Shown piece by piece: positions 23,724 to 31,919 of a DNA stretch of 54,210 nucleotides. Both the position numbers and the translations under genes were made by a program. The stretch is from Bacteroidales bacterium. Lineage in GTDB: Bacteria; Bacteroidota; Bacteroidia; Bacteroidales; Muribaculaceae. The stretch is taken from the NCBI GenBank assembly GCA_900766975.1, contig CAAFXO010000053.1:1-54210 (forward strand). Direction: 5' to 3'. The notes beneath the pieces were generated by a model. That model saw nothing but the letters and a program-made list of their open reading frames with translations, searched no databases and was not told where the DNA came from. The stretch's first letter is position 1. The number at the start of each line of letters is the position of its first letter.

Positions 23724-24289
23724 TAAGCCTTCACGCGGCCAACATAGCTACCATCGCGAGTGTCGACCTCGATGAGTTCGCCTTCGTTGATGAAGAGGGG
23801 CACCTTAACAGTGGCACCGGTTTCAACAGTGGCGGGTTTGAGAGTGTTGGTAGCGGTATCGCCTTTAAGACCGGGCTCGGTGTAAGTAATCTTGAGAGTA
23901 GTCTTGGTGGGCATTTCAGCGTAGAGGACAGTGTTGGTGGAAGCGTCGGAAACGACTTCGACAGTGTCACCCTCCTTCATATAGGCAGCTCCGGTAACGA
24001 GCTCCTTGCTGATAGGGATTTGCTCGAAAGTTTCATTGTTCATGAAGATATCATCCTCGCCGTCGGCATAGAGGTATTGGTAGGGGCGGCGCTCTACGCG
24101 TACATCCTCGAGCTTTTCGCCGATGTTGAAGCGACGTTCGATCACACGGCCGTCGACCACATCTTTGAGTTTGGTACGCATGAAGGTGTTACCCTTACCG
24201 GGCTTAACGTGTAGGAACTCCACACAGAAATAGAGACGGCCATCGAGGCGGATGCAAGAGCCGTTCTTGATGTCTTGAGCGTTCATCAT
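23723..24289 (-). CDS. efp: Translation elongation factor P
   Basis: A 188-residue EF-P with the three beta-barrel domains. EF-P enters the ribosomal E site and rescues stalling at polyproline. The modifiable residue is K32 in HVKPGKGNTF. The end NEGELIEVDTRDGSYVGRVKA is the typical C-terminal domain. Two ATG codons are adjacent at the start; either could be used. The TAATG overlap with the glycosyltransferase gene is the start of a three-gene unit. Confidence 0.96.
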   Translation of the reverse strand: MMNAQDIKNGSCIRLDGRLYFCVEFLHVKPGKGNTFMRTKLKDVVDGRVIERRFNIGEKLEDVRVERRPYQYLYADGEDDIFMNNETFEQIPISKELVTGAAYMKEGDTVEVVSDASTNTVLYAEMPTKTTLKITYTEPGLKGDTATNTLKPATVETGATVKVPLFINEGELIEVDTRDGSYVGRVKA

Positions 24290-24380
24290 TGCTTTAAAGA
24301 GTATATAATTGTATTAAAGATAAAAAACAAAAATAAGTATAGTAAGGGATAAAAACCGGGGATATATCCTTTACAAGCCA

Positions 24381-24388
24381 CAAAGTTA
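24381..24388 (-). promoter_or_regulatory. -7 box for efp
   Basis: Minus-strand TAACTTTG about 92 bp upstream of the efp start. No clear TTTG at 19-20 bp. Confidence 0.5.
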
Positions 24389-24480
24389 CAAAAAAATCTC
24401 GAAAATGATAAATAGAGAGGGTATAAAGAGTAAAAAAAGTAAGAAAAGTGGCATAAAAGAGGTTGTAGAGGGGTAATAAA

Positions 24481-24512
24481 TTTGTATGAATGAAAAAAAA
24501 TTGTTAATTTTG
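24481..24512 (+). promoter_or_regulatory. rpmH promoter
   Basis: TTTG (24481-24484), 20 bp, TAATTTTG (24505-24512). The rpmH ATG is about 82 bp downstream. Confidence 0.75.
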
Positions 24513-24594
24513 CGGTCGAATGTCCCAAAAGTGTGCGAAAAAGGGTGCACGGAATGGGTAAAAGCAAGCAAAAATTAAATAATAAGATAGACAA

Positions 24595-24750
24595 ATGAAA
24601 AGGACTTTTCAACCCTCAAGACGCAGAAGAATCAACAAGCACGGATTTCGTTTGAGAATGGCAACCAAGAGTGGCCGCAAGGTTCTCGCACGCCGTCGCG
24701 CCAAAGGGCGTTTGAATCTCACAGTATCTGACCACATGTCGGGTAAGTAA
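24595..24750 (+). CDS. rpmH: 50S ribosomal protein L34
   Basis: A 51-residue very basic ribosomal protein: MKRTFQPSRRRRINKHGFR at the start, then KSGRKVLARRRAKGR, the hallmark L34 sequence. The C-terminal extension LNLTVSDHMSGK is slightly longer than the E. coli protein, as in Bacteroidetes. It has its own promoter and a strong terminator 16 bp downstream. Confidence 0.97.
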   Translation: MKRTFQPSRRRRINKHGFRLRMATKSGRKVLARRRAKGRLNLTVSDHMSGK

Positions 24751-24765
24751 GATTACAAATTGATT

Positions 24766-24803
24766 CGAAAAAACCTCCACAGGGCCCTGTGGAGGTTTTT
24801 TCG
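24766..24803. terminator. 38-bp perfect palindrome, bidirectional terminator
   Basis: Two 19-base arms (24766-24784 and 24785-24803) are exact reverse complements with no spacer; the centre is GGGCCC and the outer part is A6/T6. As RNA it forms a CCTCCACAGG stem followed by U6 on either strand. It separates rpmH (plus) from the GH3 gene (minus). Confidence 0.92.
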
Positions 24804-24811
24804 TATATCCA

Positions 24812-26032
24812 TCACCGGAGGAGGTGGGAGATTGAGTCGGCTTGGGGAGTGGTTAGGGTGTCGGGGGATTGGGGTGGAGTTGTCGAAGCCGTAGTTGGGG
24901 CGTCGGGATTGGATCTGTTAAGAAGGTATTTGTAGAAGAGGATGCGTCGGACGTGGGTGTCGATATCGCTTTGGCTGATTTTGCCTTGGGCGATGGCATG
25001 CATCACCTTGTCAATCTGAGAGAAAGTCTTCTCGGGAGCGATGACGATATCGGCACCGGCAGCAATAGCATCTTCGGCACCATACCCTTCGGCACCCTTC
25101 ATGTTCAGGGCGTCGGTAATAACCAGGCCGGTGAAGCCCATATCACCGCGAAGGAGATCCATGATAACAATAGGAGAGACGGCAGCGGGCAGCATGCGCG
25201 AATCGATGGAAGGGACAGCAAGATGACCGACCATAATACCTGAGAGTCGATGTTCGACCCACCGCTTGAATGGGTATAAATCGATCGAATCCATTTGATT
25301 GAGGCTACGTTCGATGACACCCTTGCGACGATGAGAGTCGGCAGAGACAGAACCATGACCGGGGAAATGCTTTGCCACACTGATAACATTGCCATCTTCG
25401 AGGCCTCGAGCGTAAGCCAAAGCGAGGTCAGCCACACGATGAGGGTCATCGCCGAAAGAACGGCGACGCATGAACGAATTGCCGAAACTGACATCGACCA
25501 CCGGGCCGAGCACCATATTAATGCCGACGATGCGGCACTCGCGAGCGAGTTCGCGGCCATAGTCATAGAGTATCTGGTCGTTGACATCGAGGCGGATATC
25601 GCTATTGAGCGGGAACTTGGGTGCATCGGTGAGCCTCATGGCGAGCCCCCACTCGGCATCGATGGCGACGAATGCGGGAATGCGAGAATTGAGGCGCAGA
25701 GAATCGGCGATGATGGCGGCAGAACGGGAATCCCCCTTAAGAAGAAGGACACCTCCGACACAACTATCGGCATAGTGTCGAAGTTGTCGGAGGGTCCAAA
25801 GATCATCAGAGGCGAAAAGCGCCGGTATGAAGAGTTGCGCCACTTTCTGTCTCAGTGAGAGCGAGGCACAGACCGAATCGGCCCAAGCCTCAGCATCAGC
25901 GGTGATATCCGCAGCCGGAGGGGCAGGGATAGAATCTTGATCGGCAGAAGCCTCGGTGCGTGGGGCACATGAGGCGAGAGTGATCAAGAGAGAGAGGCAA
26001 AACGCCTTGAAGACAGATAGATGCGCTAACAT
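24812..26032 (-). CDS. Glycoside hydrolase family 3 lipoprotein (NagZ-like)
   Basis: A 406-residue GH3 enzyme of the single-domain beta-N-acetylhexosaminidase (NagZ) type. Lipobox Cys22 (LASC) places it in the envelope, unlike cytosolic NagZ of Proteobacteria. Landmarks are KHFPGHG (221-227), the nearby D232-x-H234 of the NagZ catalytic dyad loop (ADSH), and the nucleophile D307 in VITDALNMKGA. A Thr/Pro-rich stretch near the end follows the barrel. It could trim peptidoglycan or glycan N-acetylhexosamine. It lies 49 bp downstream of gpmI and might be co-transcribed. Confidence 0.88.
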   Translation of the reverse strand: MLAHLSVFKAFCLSLLITLASCAPRTEASADQDSIPAPPAADITADAEAWADSVCASLSLRQKVAQLFIPALFASDDLWTLRQLRHYADSCVGGVLLLKGDSRSAAIIADSLRLNSRIPAFVAIDAEWGLAMRLTDAPKFPLNSDIRLDVNDQILYDYGRELARECRIVGINMVLGPVVDVSFGNSFMRRRSFGDDPHRVADLALAYARGLEDGNVISVAKHFPGHGSVSADSHRRKGVIERSLNQMDSIDLYPFKRWVEHRLSGIMVGHLAVPSIDSRMLPAAVSPIVIMDLLRGDMGFTGLVITDALNMKGAEGYGAEDAIAAGADIVIAPEKTFSQIDKVMHAIAQGKISQSDIDTHVRRILFYKYLLNRSNPDAPTTASTTPPQSPDTLTTPQADSISHLLR

Positions 26033-26081
26033 TTGTCGAGAGATGACAGAGCATCCGGGAGAGAGCCGAGACTGGTATCTA

Positions 26082-27593
26082 TCAGAAAGAGATCAGATTT
26101 TGTCCGGTCATCTCCTCGGGCTGCGGGAGTTCGAGAAGTTTGAGTAGAGAGGGAGCGACGTCAGCGAGACGGCCATTCACCACCTTAGCGTCGGTATGCG
26201 AACCGATATAGATGAAAGGCACGGGGTTGAGCGAATGGGCAGTATTGGGAGAGCCATCCTCGTTGGTAGCATGGTCGGCATTACCATGGTCGGCGATAAT
26301 GATAGCCTCATAGTCGTGCTGACGGGCAGTTTCGACGACACGCTTAACGCAGGCATCGATAGTTCCTACAGCCTTCTCGATGGCGGCATATACACCGGTA
26401 TGACCCACCATATCACCATTGGCGAAATTCACCACGATATAGTCATACTTATCAGTGGCGATAGCCTCGACGAGTTTGTCGGTGACTTCAGGAGCGCTCA
26501 TCTCGGGCTGGAGGTCGTAGGTAGCCACCTTGGGAGAGGGCACAAGGATACGATCTTCACCCTCGAATGGAGCTTCGCGACCGCCGTTGAAGAAGAAGGT
26601 GACGTGAGCATACTTCTCGGTTTCGGCGATATGGAGTTGCTTCAAGCCGCGAGAAGAGAGATACTCGGCGAGAGTTTGGGGCACATCGCTCTTGTTGAAG
26701 AGGATCTTGACTCCACGGAAAGAATCATCGTAGGGAGTCATGCAGAAATACTGCAAGTCGGGGATGGGGTTCATGCCACCCTCGCTATGCTGAGTGAGCA
26801 CGGTGGTGAGTTCCTTGGCGCGGTCGTTGCGATAGTTGAAGAAGATGACTACATGACCGGCACCGATTCTGCCATCGACATTGTCATTGACAATAGGCTT
26901 GATGAACTCGTCGGTGACACCTTCGGCGTAAGACTCTTCGATGGCTTGGATCATATTGTCGGCATGCTTACCCTCGCCATAAACGAGGAGGTTGTAAGCC
27001 TCTTTGACACGTTCCCATCGTTTGTCGCGGTCCATGGCATAGTAACGGCCGATGACTGAAGCGACCTTACCGGCAGACTTGGCGCAATGCTCCTCGACAT
27101 CCTTGATGAAACCGGCACCGCTCTTGGGGTCTGTGTCACGGCCATCCATGAAAGCGTGGATGAAGACCTTGTCGAGGCCATATTCCTTGGCAGTGTCGCA
27201 GAGTGCATAGAGATGGTCGAGCGAAGAGTGCACACCACCGGCGGAGGTGAGTCCCATGAAGTGGATAGGCACATTATGGTCGCGCGCGTAAGAGAAAGCG
27301 TCGACGATTTCGGGATTTTTGGAGAAAGAGCCGTCGGCGATGGCGCGGTTGATCTTCACGAGGTCTTGGTATACTACGCGACCGGCGCCGATGTTGAGGT
27401 GGCCGACTTCGGAATTACCCATTTGGCCGTTGGGGAGGCCGACATCTTCGCCGCAAGCGGAGAGTTGGGAATTGGGACAGGTCGCCATGAGATGATCCAT
27501 AAAAGGAGTCGGCGTGTTGAAGATAACATCATCATACTGATGGTCACCGAGACCATAGCCGTCGAGGATGATAAGGATAGCTTTCTTAGACAT
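26082..27593 (-). CDS. gpmI: 2,3-bisphosphoglycerate-independent phosphoglycerate mutase
   Basis: A 503-residue manganese enzyme interconverting 3- and 2-phosphoglycerate in glycolysis. The alkaline-phosphatase-like N-terminus has D11 (IILDGYG) and the phosphoserine nucleophile S61 in GQMGNSEVGH; the phosphotransferase insert has FMDGRDTDP; the closing metal site includes IADHGNADH and THSLNPVPF-like residues (AHSLNPVPF). Length and motifs are standard. Confidence 0.96.
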   Translation of the reverse strand: MSKKAILIILDGYGLGDHQYDDVIFNTPTPFMDHLMATCPNSQLSACGEDVGLPNGQMGNSEVGHLNIGAGRVVYQDLVKINRAIADGSFSKNPEIVDAFSYARDHNVPIHFMGLTSAGGVHSSLDHLYALCDTAKEYGLDKVFIHAFMDGRDTDPKSGAGFIKDVEEHCAKSAGKVASVIGRYYAMDRDKRWERVKEAYNLLVYGEGKHADNMIQAIEESYAEGVTDEFIKPIVNDNVDGRIGAGHVVIFFNYRNDRAKELTTVLTQHSEGGMNPIPDLQYFCMTPYDDSFRGVKILFNKSDVPQTLAEYLSSRGLKQLHIAETEKYAHVTFFFNGGREAPFEGEDRILVPSPKVATYDLQPEMSAPEVTDKLVEAIATDKYDYIVVNFANGDMVGHTGVYAAIEKAVGTIDACVKRVVETARQHDYEAIIIADHGNADHATNEDGSPNTAHSLNPVPFIYIGSHTDAKVVNGRLADVAPSLLKLLELPQPEEMTGQNLISF

Positions 27594-27669
27594 GATCTTG
27601 CTATTGAAATAAAATATGAACTAACAGGTTAATAAGAAGTCTAATATCGATATTTTCAATCGGAACGAC

Positions 27670-27687
27670 TAATTTTGCACAAAATTA
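27670..27687. promoter_or_regulatory. gpmI -7 box within a mirror-pair of TAATTTTG boxes
   Basis: TAATTTTG (27670-27677, plus) and its reverse complement CAAAATTA (27680-27687) are separated by CA. The minus-strand box is at a suitable distance (about 87 bp) upstream of gpmI. The plus-strand box would read into the 3' end of rplS as antisense. Confidence 0.5.
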
Positions 27688-27722
27688 CAAAAAAATCGGC
27701 GAAAAAGAAAGAAAAAAAGAAA

Positions 27723-27750
27723 CAGCCCGACTCTAAAAAAGAGTGGGCTG
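27723..27750 (-). terminator. rplS terminator
   Basis: CAGCCC-ACTC / GAGT-GGGCTG stem with one bulged G and an A-rich loop. On the minus strand it is followed by a long T-rich run (27700-27722). Confidence 0.75.
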
Positions 27751-27777
27751 TGATGAATGCGGATCAAGAGAAGCTGA

Positions 27778-28143
27778 TTAATTGTCAGCTTTCTTAACGA
27801 TACGCTCTTTGATGCGAGCCTTCTTACCGGTGAGATTACGGAGGTAATAAAGCTTGGCACGGCGCACCTTACCATACTTATTAACGGTAATTGACTCGAT
27901 GAAAGGAGATTCCATAGGGAAAATACGCTCCACACCGATGCCGTCGGAGATCTTGCGAACAGTGAAGCGCTTCTTGTCGCCACAGCCGCTGATTTTGATC
28001 ACTACGCCGCGGTATTGCTGGATACGCTCCTTGTTACCCTCTTTAATACGATAGGCAACAGTCACGGTGTCACCGGGGCCGAATTGGTCGAAATTTTTCT
28101 TAGGAGTAGCAAAAGCCTCCTCTGCGATTTTAATTAAGTCCAT
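27778..28143 (-). CDS. rplS: 50S ribosomal protein L19
   Basis: A 121-residue L19 at the 30S-50S interface. Key segments are FGPGDTVTVAYRIKEGNKERIQ, FTVRKISDGIGVERIFP and GKVRRAKLYYLRN. Length is typical. It stands alone with its own promoter and terminator. Confidence 0.97.
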   Translation of the reverse strand: MDLIKIAEEAFATPKKNFDQFGPGDTVTVAYRIKEGNKERIQQYRGVVIKISGCGDKKRFTVRKISDGIGVERIFPMESPFIESITVNKYGKVRRAKLYYLRNLTGKKARIKERIVKKADN

Positions 28144-28213
28144 TGGTATATTTAATTAATTATTTGCAATTTAATAAGCCACCATGTCTTACCAGAGATT
28201 GCGAAACCGGATG

Positions 28214-28245
28214 CAAAGTTAGTCAAAAAATTTCATATAAGCAAA
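28214..28245 (-). promoter_or_regulatory. rplS promoter
   Basis: Minus strand: TTTG (28245-28242), 20 bp, TAACTTTG (28221-28214). It overlaps the folP promoter on the other strand. Confidence 0.75.
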
Positions 28246-28261
28246 AAAAGTGCTAAATTCG
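28231..28261 (+). promoter_or_regulatory. folP-cdaA promoter (candidate)
   Basis: TTTC (28231-28234), 19 bp, TAAATTCG (28254-28261), one mismatch in each box. The folP ATG is 38 bp downstream. Confidence 0.5.
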
Positions 28262-28298
28262 CGTAGTAAACAATCTAAAACTTAAATTAATAGCAGGA

Positions 28299-29189
28299 AT
28301 GACGCATAGTTTGAACATCCGAGGGCGACTCTATGAGATCGATAGGCCACAAGTGATGGGTATCATCAATGTGACACCGGACAGTTTTTATGCCGGGAGT
28401 CGCGTGGGTCAGTCGGAAGTATTGACACGCGTAGAGGGTATGTTGCAAGCCGGGGCTGATATGCTCGACCTCGGAGGGTATTCTACGCGACCGGGAGCGG
28501 CAGAGGTTAGCGCCGAAGAGGAGAAAGATCGACTCTTGCCGGCTATCGCAGCAATAAGGAGTCGCTATGCGGATGTGGTGATCTCGATCGACACGTTCAG
28601 GGCTGACGTGGCTCGGGCGTGTGTGGAGCATGGTGCCGATATCATCAATGACATCAGCGGCGGCGACATGGATCCGGATATGTTTGCGACAGTCGCCGAG
28701 TTGAAGGTGCCATATATATTGATGCATACACGGGGGACACCCGCCACGATGCAGAGCCTCACAGACTATGAGGATGTGACTGCGGAAGTGATCCGGGATC
28801 TTGCCTTCAAATGCGATCGGCTGCGACAGATGGGAGTGACGGATGTTATCATCGACCCGGGATATGGCTTTGCCAAGACGGTGGATCAGAACTATGAGTT
28901 ATTGGGCAATCAGCGAGCATTCGAGGCGTTGGGGTGTCCTATCTTGACAGGAATCTCACGCAAGACGATGATCTGGAAAGAATTGGGTATCACTCCGGCA
29001 GAAGCACTCAACGGCACTACGGCGCTGAATATGTTGGCGCTGATCAACGGAGCGGATATCCTGCGTGTGCATGACGTCAAAGAGGCATCGGAGACAGTGC
29101 GTATCTATGAAGCCTATCGACGCAATCTCACCGATCGCCATATCATCACCACCCAAGGGGAGGGGAAGACAAAAATCGAGTTAATTTAA
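28299..29189 (+). CDS. folP: Dihydropteroate synthase
   Basis: A 296-residue TIM-barrel enzyme joining p-aminobenzoate to dihydropterin pyrophosphate in folate synthesis; the target of sulfonamides. Landmarks are MGIINVTPDSFYAG, DLGGYSTRPGA, DIINDISGG, IDPGYGFAKT and GISRKTMIW. Length is normal. The stop codon is the first part of a palindrome, and cdaA starts 37 bp later, as commonly seen in Bacteroidetes. Confidence 0.96.
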   Translation: MTHSLNIRGRLYEIDRPQVMGIINVTPDSFYAGSRVGQSEVLTRVEGMLQAGADMLDLGGYSTRPGAAEVSAEEEKDRLLPAIAAIRSRYADVVISIDTFRADVARACVEHGADIINDISGGDMDPDMFATVAELKVPYILMHTRGTPATMQSLTDYEDVTAEVIRDLAFKCDRLRQMGVTDVIIDPGYGFAKTVDQNYELLGNQRAFEALGCPILTGISRKTMIWKELGITPAEALNGTTALNMLALINGADILRVHDVKEASETVRIYEAYRRNLTDRHIITTQGEGKTKIELI

Positions 29190-29205
29190 GGAACGCGCGT
29201 TCTAA
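29187..29205 (+). repeat. Stop-embedded palindrome, copy 3 (folP end)
   Basis: TAAGGAACGCGCGTTCTAA begins with the folP stop. The inner GAACGCGCGTTC is a perfect 12-bp palindrome. Confidence 0.75.
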
Positions 29206-29226
29206 CCAAATAAAAACATAACCGCC

Positions 29227-29991
29227 ATGATCGATTTCGGTATAAAAGATATAATAGACATAATCATCGTAGCCCTCTTGCTATTCTACATCTATCGCTT
29301 GATGAAGAATAGTGGCTCGTTATCCCTGTTTTATGGAGTGTTGGCCTTTACGGTGGTATGGGTCATGGCATACGAGATTTTCGACATGCGACTCACGGGT
29401 ACGATCCTCGATAAGTTCATGAGCATCGGCTTGATTATACTTGTGATCTTATTCCAGGATCAGATCAAGAGGGTACTGATAGAATTGGGGACGCATGGCA
29501 ACTTCCGGAAGATGATCAAATGGCTGAGGCATGAGAAGAACACGGAGCAGGATCATGGCGAGATCATGAACATCGTGTATGCCTGCATGTCGATGTCGAA
29601 GTCGAAGACGGGAGCACTGATAGTGATACAGCGCAAGATGCCTCTGATCGATGTTGAGAAGACGGGAGATGTGATCGGTGCGAGCATCAATATGCGCCTT
29701 ATCGAGAATATCTTTTTCAAGAACTCGCCGCTCCATGACGGTGCGATGATAATCGCGAATCATAAGATATCGTCGGTGGGATGCATCTTGCCGGTGAGTC
29801 ACGATATGAACATCCCGAAGAATTTGGGTCTGCGCCACCGTGCGGCATTGGGTATGAGTCAGCAGAGCGATGCTATCTGTATCATCGTGAGTGAAGAGAC
29901 AGGAGGTATCTCTGTGGCTCAGGGTGGCAGGCTCACCATCAAAGTATCAACACCCGACTTGGAACATATCTTGAGCGAGGGATTGATGTAA
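29227..29991 (+). CDS. cdaA: Diadenylate cyclase CdaA
   Basis: A 254-residue membrane enzyme that makes c-di-AMP from two ATP. Three N-terminal transmembrane helices (about 7-25, 33-50, 62-80) are followed by the DAC domain with the DGA motif at 171-173 (SPLHDGAMII) and RHR at 203-205 (GLRHRAALG). Length is that of CdaA without a regulatory partner domain. It follows folP in one unit. c-di-AMP here likely controls osmotic and wall balance; that is family knowledge, not read from this window. Confidence 0.95.
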   Translation: MIDFGIKDIIDIIIVALLLFYIYRLMKNSGSLSLFYGVLAFTVVWVMAYEIFDMRLTGTILDKFMSIGLIILVILFQDQIKRVLIELGTHGNFRKMIKWLRHEKNTEQDHGEIMNIVYACMSMSKSKTGALIVIQRKMPLIDVEKTGDVIGASINMRLIENIFFKNSPLHDGAMIIANHKISSVGCILPVSHDMNIPKNLGLRHRAALGMSQQSDAICIIVSEETGGISVAQGGRLTIKVSTPDLEHILSEGLM

Positions 29992-30038
29992 TCCCCACTA
30001 CCCTAACGGCTCTTTATTTTATGCTTGCTTTTTTATGC

Positions 30039-31064
30039 TTACTTCATGAGTTCACCGATTGAGCAGGAGAGATTGAGCATCAGCGAAGAGGCTGATTTAT
30101 GAGGCATAGCGTATGCAGCGCCGACAGAGAAGCCTCGTGTTTTGAAGCCCAATCCCAAAGAGAAACCGGAGAAGAATGTACCTTTGAAAGCTGACATATC
30201 GGAATGAGTGCGATAATTATAGGCAATCGAGGCGTAGAACTTTTCGGAGGGTTGATACTGCAGACCGAAGATGAGGTGGCGGAAGAAATTGTCGAAGAAG
30301 CCTTTTTTGCGGATCAAGACATCTTCTCCATCCTCCTTATATTGATAATAGGGAATATTCCAGCGGGTAAGATTGTTGGCAGTGATGCTGATCTGGAAAG
30401 GAGAGGAACCGATGGTCTGCATATAACCGAGTTGGATATCGAAGGGGAGACGAGCATACCGCTGATCGAAACGTTTGACCTGCCCACCCATGTTTTTGAG
30501 GACTGCGGAGAATGAGAGGTCATGTTCCTCGTCATAATAGTTAACGCCGAGATCGACAGCGATGGCGAAAGCGCTATAAGCCTCATAATTGCTGTAGACC
30601 ATTTTAAGATTGGCACCTCCGCGCCATCTGCCGGAGATATCGCGTGAGTAAGTACCTTCGATCACGAGGTCGGATGGGGAGAAAGAGCCGGTGGGAGTAC
30701 CGAACTCGTCATATCCGTCGATCGATCCGTAATTGAGGTATCTCAATCCGATGGCCCAGCCGCCATGTTCACCGGCAGCCATGCCGTAACGGAGGCCGGC
30801 GAAATGGCCGGAGCTCATATAGTACATATAATTGACGGCGACCTGCTTTTCGAGTTCGGGGCCGATAAGCGCGGGATTTTGGTCGGCGAGAGTAACATCA
30901 TCGTCGACAATAGCAATATTGCAACCACCCAGAGCGAAAGCGTGAGACGAGGTGGGAATATTCAGGAAACTATATGCTTCGCTGGTGTTTTGAGCCACAA
31001 TCGGGAGAGACGATATGGCGACAACGACCAGGGAAGAAATGAAAGATTTGAGCAAATTCATCAA
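30039..31064 (-). CDS. porQ: Type IX secretion system protein PorQ
   Basis: A 341-residue outer-membrane barrel of the PorV/PorQ (FadL-like) group. After a signal peptide ending IVAQ (about 25) come the PorQ landmarks YSFLNIPTSSHAFALGG and DDDVTLADQNPALIGPE, then repeated barrel strands and the ending KSASSLMLNLSC. PorQ belongs to the attachment complex that handles cargo leaving the T9SS channel. Its presence fits the three sorting-tail proteins elsewhere in this window. Confidence 0.9.
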   Translation of the reverse strand: MMNLLKSFISSLVVVAISSLPIVAQNTSEAYSFLNIPTSSHAFALGGCNIAIVDDDVTLADQNPALIGPELEKQVAVNYMYYMSSGHFAGLRYGMAAGEHGGWAIGLRYLNYGSIDGYDEFGTPTGSFSPSDLVIEGTYSRDISGRWRGGANLKMVYSNYEAYSAFAIAVDLGVNYYDEEHDLSFSAVLKNMGGQVKRFDQRYARLPFDIQLGYMQTIGSSPFQISITANNLTRWNIPYYQYKEDGEDVLIRKKGFFDNFFRHLIFGLQYQPSEKFYASIAYNYRTHSDMSAFKGTFFSGFSLGLGFKTRGFSVGAAYAMPHKSASSLMLNLSCSIGELMK

Positions 31065-31401
31065 TAAGAAAACGGAAATTAAGGCAAAGTATTATATAAT
31101 GAGTAGAGAAAGGATAAAAAAAGTAGTCGATGTGAGTTCGAATCGAGAGGGAATAAGGTATAGAATCGGGGAGTATTTAAGGATAGGAGGGGGAGTTTTG
31201 AATGATAGGAAGGGGAGTTTTGAATGAGGAAATTAATTAAAAACCGGAAGTATTAAAAAATTGTAACATATATAGAGTGAATATTAACTATATTTAAGGA
31301 ATAAAGCTTTGCAAAAAAGGAGAGAGTGGAGTAAATTTGCATTGCAAAAATGTCAGAGACGCCCGGAATGGGTCGAGACAGCCAAGAAAACAAAAAAAGC
31401 G
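31065..31401. other. Intergenic region porQ / TonB-CTD gene
   Basis: This 337-bp divergent gap has no convincing ORF. It contains a 22-bp tandem duplication around GGGGAGTTTTGAATGA (31190-31205, 31212-31227) and, near its right end, the promoter of the TonB-CTD gene. Confidence 0.7.
31308..31339 (+). promoter_or_regulatory. Promoter of the TonB-CTD gene
   Basis: TTTG (31308-31311), 20 bp, TAAATTTG (31332-31339). Transcription would start near 31346, so any coding start before that is excluded, which supports the ATG at 31402. Confidence 0.75.
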
Positions 31402-31842
31402 ATGCGAGTAATCTTAGGTATACTTATAGCAGCCGGTATGGCGGGAGCGACAGTCTCGCCTGCAAGTTCACAGACATGTCGTGTGAATGTCGGAACGACC
31501 ACGACAGGGAGTGTGAGCTATATTGAAGTGTACGAATATGATTATGTAGACGACAAGCCGACCTTCCCCGGAGGGGACACACAGTTGATGAAGTTTATCA
31601 ACAACAATCGAGTGTATCCTAAAGATGCCTACAAGAAGGGTATACAGGGGAGAGTGACATGCTCATTTGTGGTAAACACGGATGGGAGTGTGAGTCACAT
31701 ATCGGTGATAAGGGGAGTAAATCCGTCGCTAAACAAGGAAGCAATCCGCGTATTGAGCATGATGCCGGAGTGGAAGCCGGGAAAATTGGATGGACAGCCG
31801 GTGCCCACCAGAGTAGTTTGGTCAGTACCCTTCCGCCGATAG
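31402..31842 (+). CDS. Secreted TonB C-terminal-domain protein
   Basis: Start placed at the ATG at 31402, after the promoter, giving 146 residues. Residues 1-24 look like a signal peptide (ILGILIAAGMAGATVSPASSQ). The rest is a TonB C-terminal domain of the Bacteroidetes kind: DKPTFPGGDTQLMKFI, RVYPKDAYKKGIQGRVTCSFVVN, DGSVSHISVIRGVNPSLNKEAIRVLSMMPEWKPGKLDGQPV. The usual membrane anchor plus long Pro-rich spacer is missing, so it may not be a true energy transducer. It could bind TonB-dependent receptors or another periplasmic partner. A strong terminator follows. Confidence 0.82.
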   Translation: MRVILGILIAAGMAGATVSPASSQTCRVNVGTTTTGSVSYIEVYEYDYVDDKPTFPGGDTQLMKFINNNRVYPKDAYKKGIQGRVTCSFVVNTDGSVSHISVIRGVNPSLNKEAIRVLSMMPEWKPGKLDGQPVPTRVVWSVPFRR

Positions 31843-31880
31843 AAAAACCGGAAAACAAAAAAATAAAAAAGAGTCAAAAT

Positions 31881-31913
31881 AAAAAAGATCGCAAAACAAT
31901 CGCGATCTTTTTT
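31881..31913 (+). terminator. Terminator after the TonB-CTD gene
   Basis: AAAAAAGATCGC (31881-31892) pairs exactly with GCGATCTTTTTT (31902-31913) around a 9-nt loop, followed by more T. Usable in both directions. Confidence 0.9.
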
Positions 31914-31919
31914 ATTTTT

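Larger units (their letters stand above)
24290..24594. other. Divergent promoter region efp / rpmH
   Basis: This 305-bp AT-rich gap has no ORF of interest. It holds the -7 box of efp (24381-24388, minus) and the rpmH promoter (24481-24512, plus). The rest is A/T-rich leader sequence. Confidence 0.7.

Noticed and set aside
31309..31401. Longer N-terminus for the TonB-CTD protein from a TTG codon
   Set aside because: The TTG lies within the -33 box and upstream of the predicted transcription start; the ATG at 31402 gives a good signal peptide.
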